A stretch of DNA of 64,000 nt from Stratiolaelaps scimitus (taxonomy: Eukaryota > Arthropoda > Arachnida > Mesostigmata > Laelapidae), in assembly GCA_019614645.1 (NCBI GenBank), contig JABWDB010000018.1, positions 434,001-498,000 on the forward strand, written 5' to 3'. The first letter of the stretch is position 1; every line of letters begins with the position of its first letter. This document shows positions 58,851 through 64,000 of the stretch, one piece after another. The translations under genes were made by a program, and so were the position numbers. Below the pieces are notes generated by a model. It did not search any database. It saw only the letters and a list, made by a program, of their open reading frames with translations, and had not been told where the DNA came from.

Positions 58851-60660
58851 ATGAACATCTCGTGTAAATATGGCAACAACAACAACAACAAATACAAAAA
58901 GTAACAATAACTACCAAACGCAGAAAAATAAAATGTAATCTGTATATACAAAACAACGAATTTGTGTTGTCAATTGATTCGTATATAGCGTTCATATATG
59001 ATTGCTGTTTTGTTCTTGACGGGAATGTGTTTCCGCCAGACGCACAACAATAGCCCTTTATAATCATTGGTAAGCATGGCCGTGCAGCTGCCCGTAGCCA
59101 TGTACGTCTTTTACAAATACAGCTGATCCAGAAGGTTGATGTTTTCGACGAAGCAGGCCGAGAAAGCCTCGAGAGATGGGATAGCGCGCGGAGGCATGAT
59201 GATATCAGGCATTTCTCGGGGCGAAGAGGCCCATCCAGGGCTAGCTTGCTCGGCTAGGCCCCGCCAATTTCCCCGAGTCACTATCCTCAAACTATGGTAA
59301 TATATTCATATACGCGTTTACATCCGTGGTCGACAGAGAGCGAGATGACGATCATTTTCGGGGCTACATTTCATAGGCGTTTAGCAATCAACATGCCCAA
59401 GAACATTTAACAATCATGTTTAGATTACGATGACTTTTGTTGTCGTTGTCTCTGCTGTCGAACCGTTGTCGCTATTGGGCCACGGCTATCTGTCAGGATT
59501 GGATTAGATCCTGAGCGAGCTTTCGATCTGATTTTCTCTCTGATGCAACCACTGATGCCACTGAAGGACCAACGGTTCGGTTGGCTGGCTGGCTTCCTCT
59601 ACGAACTACTGCTGCTCCTGCAGCTCCTTCCTTTTCGCATCCTGCCTGCTCCTGCTGTTGTTGTTGGCGGCGGCGGCGGCATTGGCACGGGTGATATTGT
59701 CGAGGATGTGAGAGATTGGCCGCGACTACCACCATCACTACGGCTGACCGACCGACCCACCGGCTATGGCCGGCCGGGACAGCGCGAGAAGTGGGATCGA
59801 CGAGGCAAGCGGCGAGTTCCGCTATAAGTTCAGTTTCTTCCTTTGCCTTCTTCTCGTTCGACTTCTCTTTTTCTCCCTTTTCTTGTCGAAAGCTCAGCCA
59901 TTGAGGCAAATCCCTCAACACCCACGCCATTTCCCGCCAGCAGAGGAGGGCACACAGAAACAGACAACCGACGACTCGGGCGTCATTCGACAGCGTCTCC
60001 CAACGAGTTCGCCACGATCCGCTCCGGTGGGCTTCAGTCGACTCCTGTCGGCCAAGTGTCCACCCCACCAGGGTGTGAAGGAGGCTGCGCCCTTCCTGGA
60101 TTGCTTCAGGGATTGGGGGAGGGATGGCCCTGCCGTCAGCCCAACTCCGCAGCTCAAACCACCGCATCGTTCGCCTCTCAAACGACACATCATCCCTTGC
60201 GACTTCGGCCCCGAATTGTGGTTCGCTTCCTACTCAGACAACTCAGACGAGAGAGCTTACAGAAAGAGAAACTTCGTGCGATTCCTTTCTATACTATCAA
60301 TCTACATATCTTTTCGTTGGCTCCCGTATATAAATATACTATACATACTGTTGTAGATTCACTCAGATAAATGTGTTTAGCCAAGCGCACATCTTTCATT
60401 ACTGGACCATTGCTTTGATCTCGTACGAGATGTCGCCAGGATGCAATGCCATCAGCTTTGGTTGGCCGATGCATTTTCTCCGGCCAATCTGGCAAGCTGT
60501 TTTGGAGCGCACAGAGCAACCGTACGAAGGGGCCGAACGGTGTCGTTGAGGCCCGTACACGAACGAATTGTCGCCCCGTACAAATCGTACAGATCGGACT
60601 TTCGGCGGTCTCGAGGTCGGCAGGCGGCAGAACAACGGAAATTAATCCTTTATTTATTAG

Positions 60661-60773
60661 GCCAGCAATCGGCGCACGACTGTTGGTACAGGAGGCTATT
60701 GCCGGCACGGTTCCGAGCCCCTCAGCTAACAGCAGTGGCAGTCCTAGTCAACCGCTGGCTGCAGGCAGCAATC
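60661..60773 (+). CDS. Possible exon of unknown gene
   Basis: This 113-bp stretch has a 3' splice site (cctttatttattag) on its left and a strong 5' splice site (atc/gtgagt) on its right. Two frames are open throughout; one reads GARLLVQEAIAGTVPSPSAN and continues Ser/Pro-rich. I recognise no domain. It might be an exon of a gene continuing beyond the window or of an alternative downstream part of the Ig gene, but chance is likely. Confidence 0.15.
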
Positions 60774-62142
60774 GTGAGTGAGGTGAGGAGGAGAGAGACG
60801 ACAGGCCTTGCATAAAAATCAGGTCCCTCAAACACAAACACACTTCCCCACCTCAGGACACGGGGTCGTCCGCAGCTACCTCACAATGATGAACTGAGCG
60901 GTCGACCCTTGTCCAAATGTTACCACTGGACCGCCATCGGTTGCAGTCCCGGTGCAAATCTCCGTCGACTTAACGAGCTAGCCATACGTACCGAGCAAAT
61001 CGTGGCACGCCCCAATGCGACGTGCGGCACGCGTCTGAATGAACGCTACGCACTTCCTTCCTATCCGACTCTCCAAAACTGGGGGAAATAAAAAAGGCCT
61101 AAAAGTAGTTTCATCGAATACCAAAGGTGGTAACAGAAATAGCTACGCACACTTGAATCTAGATCCAAATCCGTAGACGTAGGTGTTAACCTTTATGACT
61201 AACTAACTCGCATGAACTGTTAGTTATAGACAGATTGTTTGTGCTATGCATTTCTCTCTCTCTGTCTCTGTACTATGTGTATCTCTTTCATGACAGACTC
61301 GGCAGGACTGCTGAAAATGTCTAGATTGATATGTAGCAGCTTTATCCTTCAAGCTTCAGCGTGAAATTTGTGTGGGGCACGGGTTATCGTGCCATCGCTG
61401 GAGGTTAAACAGGGAAGTTAAAGAAAAGCTTGGCTTCAATGGAGAAATTCCCTTTTATGCAACGGCGTTATGTAAGACGATCATATTGTCTGTATAAACG
61501 CGTGTATCCGCTTGTACTCCGAATGTACGCGGATTTCGCAACCACACTTTTCTCCAATCGAAGTAAACGCTTATTGATGTTAAGTTCGAATCGTGCTTGT
61601 TCTCCACAGCTGATCGTGCCAATTCTATATTGATGAATCGCGAATCTGGACCTTATATTTTCTGCTAGTTACTTTACGTTAAGGGTACATTATTGACCGC
61701 ACGCTTCAAAACCGCACCGTAATCGAAATATTATACAACGCCTGATTGAGACTGATTTATTTGAGAGCTTCCTTGTTGGGCAATCTACAACAGTGAAATC
61801 GAAGAGACTCTCCGTAACGCAATACAAATTAATAACGTCTGCCTTGCGAACAATTAGATAGCCTTTTACATTCCCTTTTCGGTAAAAGTATGTGAACATA
61901 TGTATATGACCTCAACAACGCTTTCGTTGAATCACCGCATCCTGATTACTCTTTACGAAGCCCTACTTACAATCCTCGTTCAAGGCCGAACAATATTTGT
62001 GGATGGATCACCCACATCCTGGCGATTCAATGGCACAAAAACGCTAAGCCGGATAAATGTCAAGGCAAGCTTCTCTTAAGTACTCATGTATTTTATAGCA
62101 TGCTCTAAAAATCCAAGTTATCACCGTTTTTTCTCGATTTAG
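60774..62142. other. Non-coding stretch
   Basis: No gene is supported; open frames are short and unrecognised. Confidence 0.6.
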
Positions 62143-62295
62143 CTAACGCCGACTGATACAATGAAGCGTCGGGCTACGCCGAAATATTTCCGAGCTCTTG
62201 TCGCTCTACTGCTGAACTGTTTGCAAGGACACCCCCAGTTCACCTGCTGTGAATACTATATTGAAACGTTTATACGACCTAATCTGAATTCGTAG
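62143..62295 (+). CDS. Possible first coding exon with signal peptide
   Basis: A 3' splice site (gttttttctcgatttag) is followed 18 bp later by an ATG at 62161 in fair start context (acaATGA). The 44-codon frame opens MKRRATPKYFRALVALLLNC: a basic head and a hydrophobic core, then QGHP, as in a secretory signal. A GT (gtgaat) at 62249 would leave it in phase 1, the usual phase after signal-peptide exons. It otherwise ends at a TAG at 62293-62295. No partner exon is seen before the window ends, so this may be the start of a downstream secreted or surface-protein gene, or chance. Confidence 0.2.
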   Translation, partial: LTPTDTMKRRATPKYFRALVALLLNCLQGHPQFTCCEYYIETFIRPNLNS

Positions 62296-64000
62296 CCATT
62301 TTGTTGGAGAACTAGCGGTGTCTACCTATGTCCACACACACCCTGTGTGAGGCAAGCATCGCCGACGAAGGATTTGTTCTTTCTTTTCAGCGCAACTATC
62401 GTCAACACGAACGGCTGACGCAGAGCGGGTAGGCGTTTCTCTCATTCCTGCTCAATTTCTCTCTCTCGCGCTATTTTTGCAAATGTCATTTCTCAAATAT
62501 CCGCAATCCTCCTCGAAGCAACGGCATGACACCCCTTCTCCACTAGTCCCTTCATTCTTCTTGGGTCACCACCGCCTCACGGCCCCACCGACTTCGTCCG
62601 TGCGGTGTAGTCTACGTCCTCAATCTGTTTCGCGGCCGTCTAGCTCGTCGAAAAGTACGCCCTTATGTTTGGACCCTCGTGCCAAGCAACGACAGCAGAC
62701 CAACCTTACCCAAACCGATCCTACCAGTCAGAAGGCCAGAGCCACTCTCCACGTCTATACTTGAGGCACCGGCCACCAGAGGCATCACGGTTGTGGGAGG
62801 CGGCCGGTACGCCACCATTCGGCTATTCTCCGATGGAGGACTTTGCTTGGCTTCGCCCCGCGCTTTTGCTTTTCCGCTTCCTCTATTACTTTATATGAGA
62901 ATATATCTATCTATCTGCTTTGCGTCTGTGGGTTTCGGACGCTTCTGGCTTTATGGGGATGGACAGGGCGAGCGGGGCGAGGAAACTCCGCCGGCCACTA
63001 GCGCCAGCTGGCTCGACAAAAGGCCGTCCCGTGACGCTGTGGCCCCGACGGCCTGAGCTCGTCTACCCTAGACCAATTTGCGAAGCAGTTCGCCAATGCT
63101 GCCTCACTGGCCGGCCAATGTCACTTTGGCCTTCCGGACCCTCACACTCCAATCACCAGCCAGCTGCAGAATCGCTCCGCGCATCTGATTGCTGATCGCG
63201 GCGGTGCCAGCGTGCTGATTGGCAGCGTTATCCCTCTATCCGCTTTTCTATGCAGCCACCATATCTCTCGCAGGCCTGCCGGTGATAATATACATATAAA
63301 TGCGTATATATGCGCCACCTTCTAGACAGTAACGCTCAACAGGGTATAACCGACACCTCAAGATTGTTATAGACAAAATGTTTTCGGGCCGAGTCGCAGC
63401 CAACACTTAACGTCTACAGTATCGCTTTTGCATGGCCTCGTAAGGCAGAACCCCCGGGGGCAAATGAGGCTCGAGGACGTCCATCTGTGTGTTGCACCTC
63501 CGGCTGCAAATCGCACCCGAACGCATCACTTGCGAATGCTACCGATCCAGCTCGGAACCCTCCCAAATCATTCTATCTCTACGTAAGAGCAGAAACATGT
63601 GGTCGCGGCGGCATTTAGACCTGGCCGATTGACTATTTGACACCTTCCTCACGAGATGCATGAGTACATATAGTAGATAATCAGGTGTTATGATATCCCT
63701 AGCTCGCGATTTTAATTCATGTCTTAAATATATAACCGGTTCGTGTGGTGGTCATTTGTAGTTCAGTCACTCAACGGATAGATAGTATGGTACGTTGCGT
63801 ACGCTTTGCAGCGCCTTTTTCACAGTAGCTTTTTCTTCTACGAACATTTCAATGTCAGCACACGCACAGACACACACGCGTGCGAACATATGCAGCACAT
63901 TTACTCTGCTGCACGATTCAAATGCTGCCCTCGAAATAGTTGGAAATTGTTCGTTTTAATCTCCGCTTCCTTGTTGGCTTGACGATCTCGTGTGCTGGTC
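62296..64000. other. Right end, no supported gene
   Basis: A GC-rich patch at about 62470-63200 has long open frames in two plus-strand registers, neither recognisable. A ttctttcttttcag 3'-splice-like sequence ends near 62391. The last 800 bp are unremarkable. Confidence 0.55.

Larger units (their letters stand above)
53468..60660 (+). other. Downstream of stop: possible long 3' UTR, then unassigned
   Basis: No further exon is recognisable. Many (TA)n and trinucleotide runs occur. Pumilio-type TGTANATA motifs lie at 53852, 55181, 58863 and 58941. The first AATAAA after the stop is at 56234, with others at 56435, 56707 and 58927. GC-rich patches at about 54180-55150, 57000-58450 and 59490-60360 carry long open frames on both strands, none recognisable. 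How much of this is transcribed with the Ig gene cannot be told from sequence. Confidence 0.5.

Noticed and set aside
59493..60188. 231-codon minus-strand open frame
   Set aside because: Overlaps open frames of 175-196 codons on the plus strand, contains poly-Gln and Arg runs from simple repeats, and is not recognisable.
1..64000. CRISPR arrays, operons, rRNA, bacterial insertion sequences
   Set aside because: None seen. The tandem repeats are simple microsatellites, and gene structure is clearly eukaryotic with spliceosomal introns.

Overview
This looks like a 64 kb piece of an animal nuclear genome, most likely an arthropod. Coding sequence is sparse, introns are long with GT/AG borders, (TA)n and other microsatellites are dense, and there are nuclear-type tRNA genes, a Tc1/mariner element and a cell-adhesion gene of a family best known from arthropod nervous systems. 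Mesostigmatid mites or other chelicerates would fit, but that narrower placement is inference, and no marker in the window settles it.

Left half (1-36416): mostly non-coding. It holds a tRNA-Arg(TCT) at 899-971 (+), a tRNA-Ala(CGC) at 25639-25710 (-) and a complete, apparently intact mariner transposon at 26729-28013 (+). GC-rich patches alternate with AT-rich stretches and microsatellites. A long pyrimidine tract ending in CAG directly followed by GTAAGA (about 6966-7006) has the architecture of a recursive-splicing (ratchet) site. A phase-compatible, signal-peptide-like open stretch ends at a GTAAGC donor at 24502/24503. Both would make sense if the left half is the 5' intron region of the gene that follows.

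Centre to right (36417-53467, +): nine exons, all in consistent splice phase, encode 404 residues of a three-Ig-domain cell-surface protein. It belongs to the DIP/lachesin/IgLON group: three C2-like Ig domains, a Thr/Pro/Lys-rich stalk and a hydrophobic C-terminal tail typical of GPI anchoring. The first Ig domain is split by an 11.9 kb intron. The start codon and signal peptide exon are not securely located; they lie upstream, possibly outside the window.

Right end (53468-64000): long, microsatellite-rich sequence after the stop codon, with four Pumilio-type TGTANATA motifs and several AATAAA signals. It may hold a long 3' UTR. Weak exon-like signals at 60661-60773 and 62143-62295 could belong to another gene. 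The rest shows only GC-rich patches with long but unrecognised open frames on both strands, which I do not call as genes.

The biology visible is one neuronal-type adhesion gene with large introns that host a mobile element and a tRNA gene. I see no CRISPR arrays, operons, rRNA genes or prokaryotic features.
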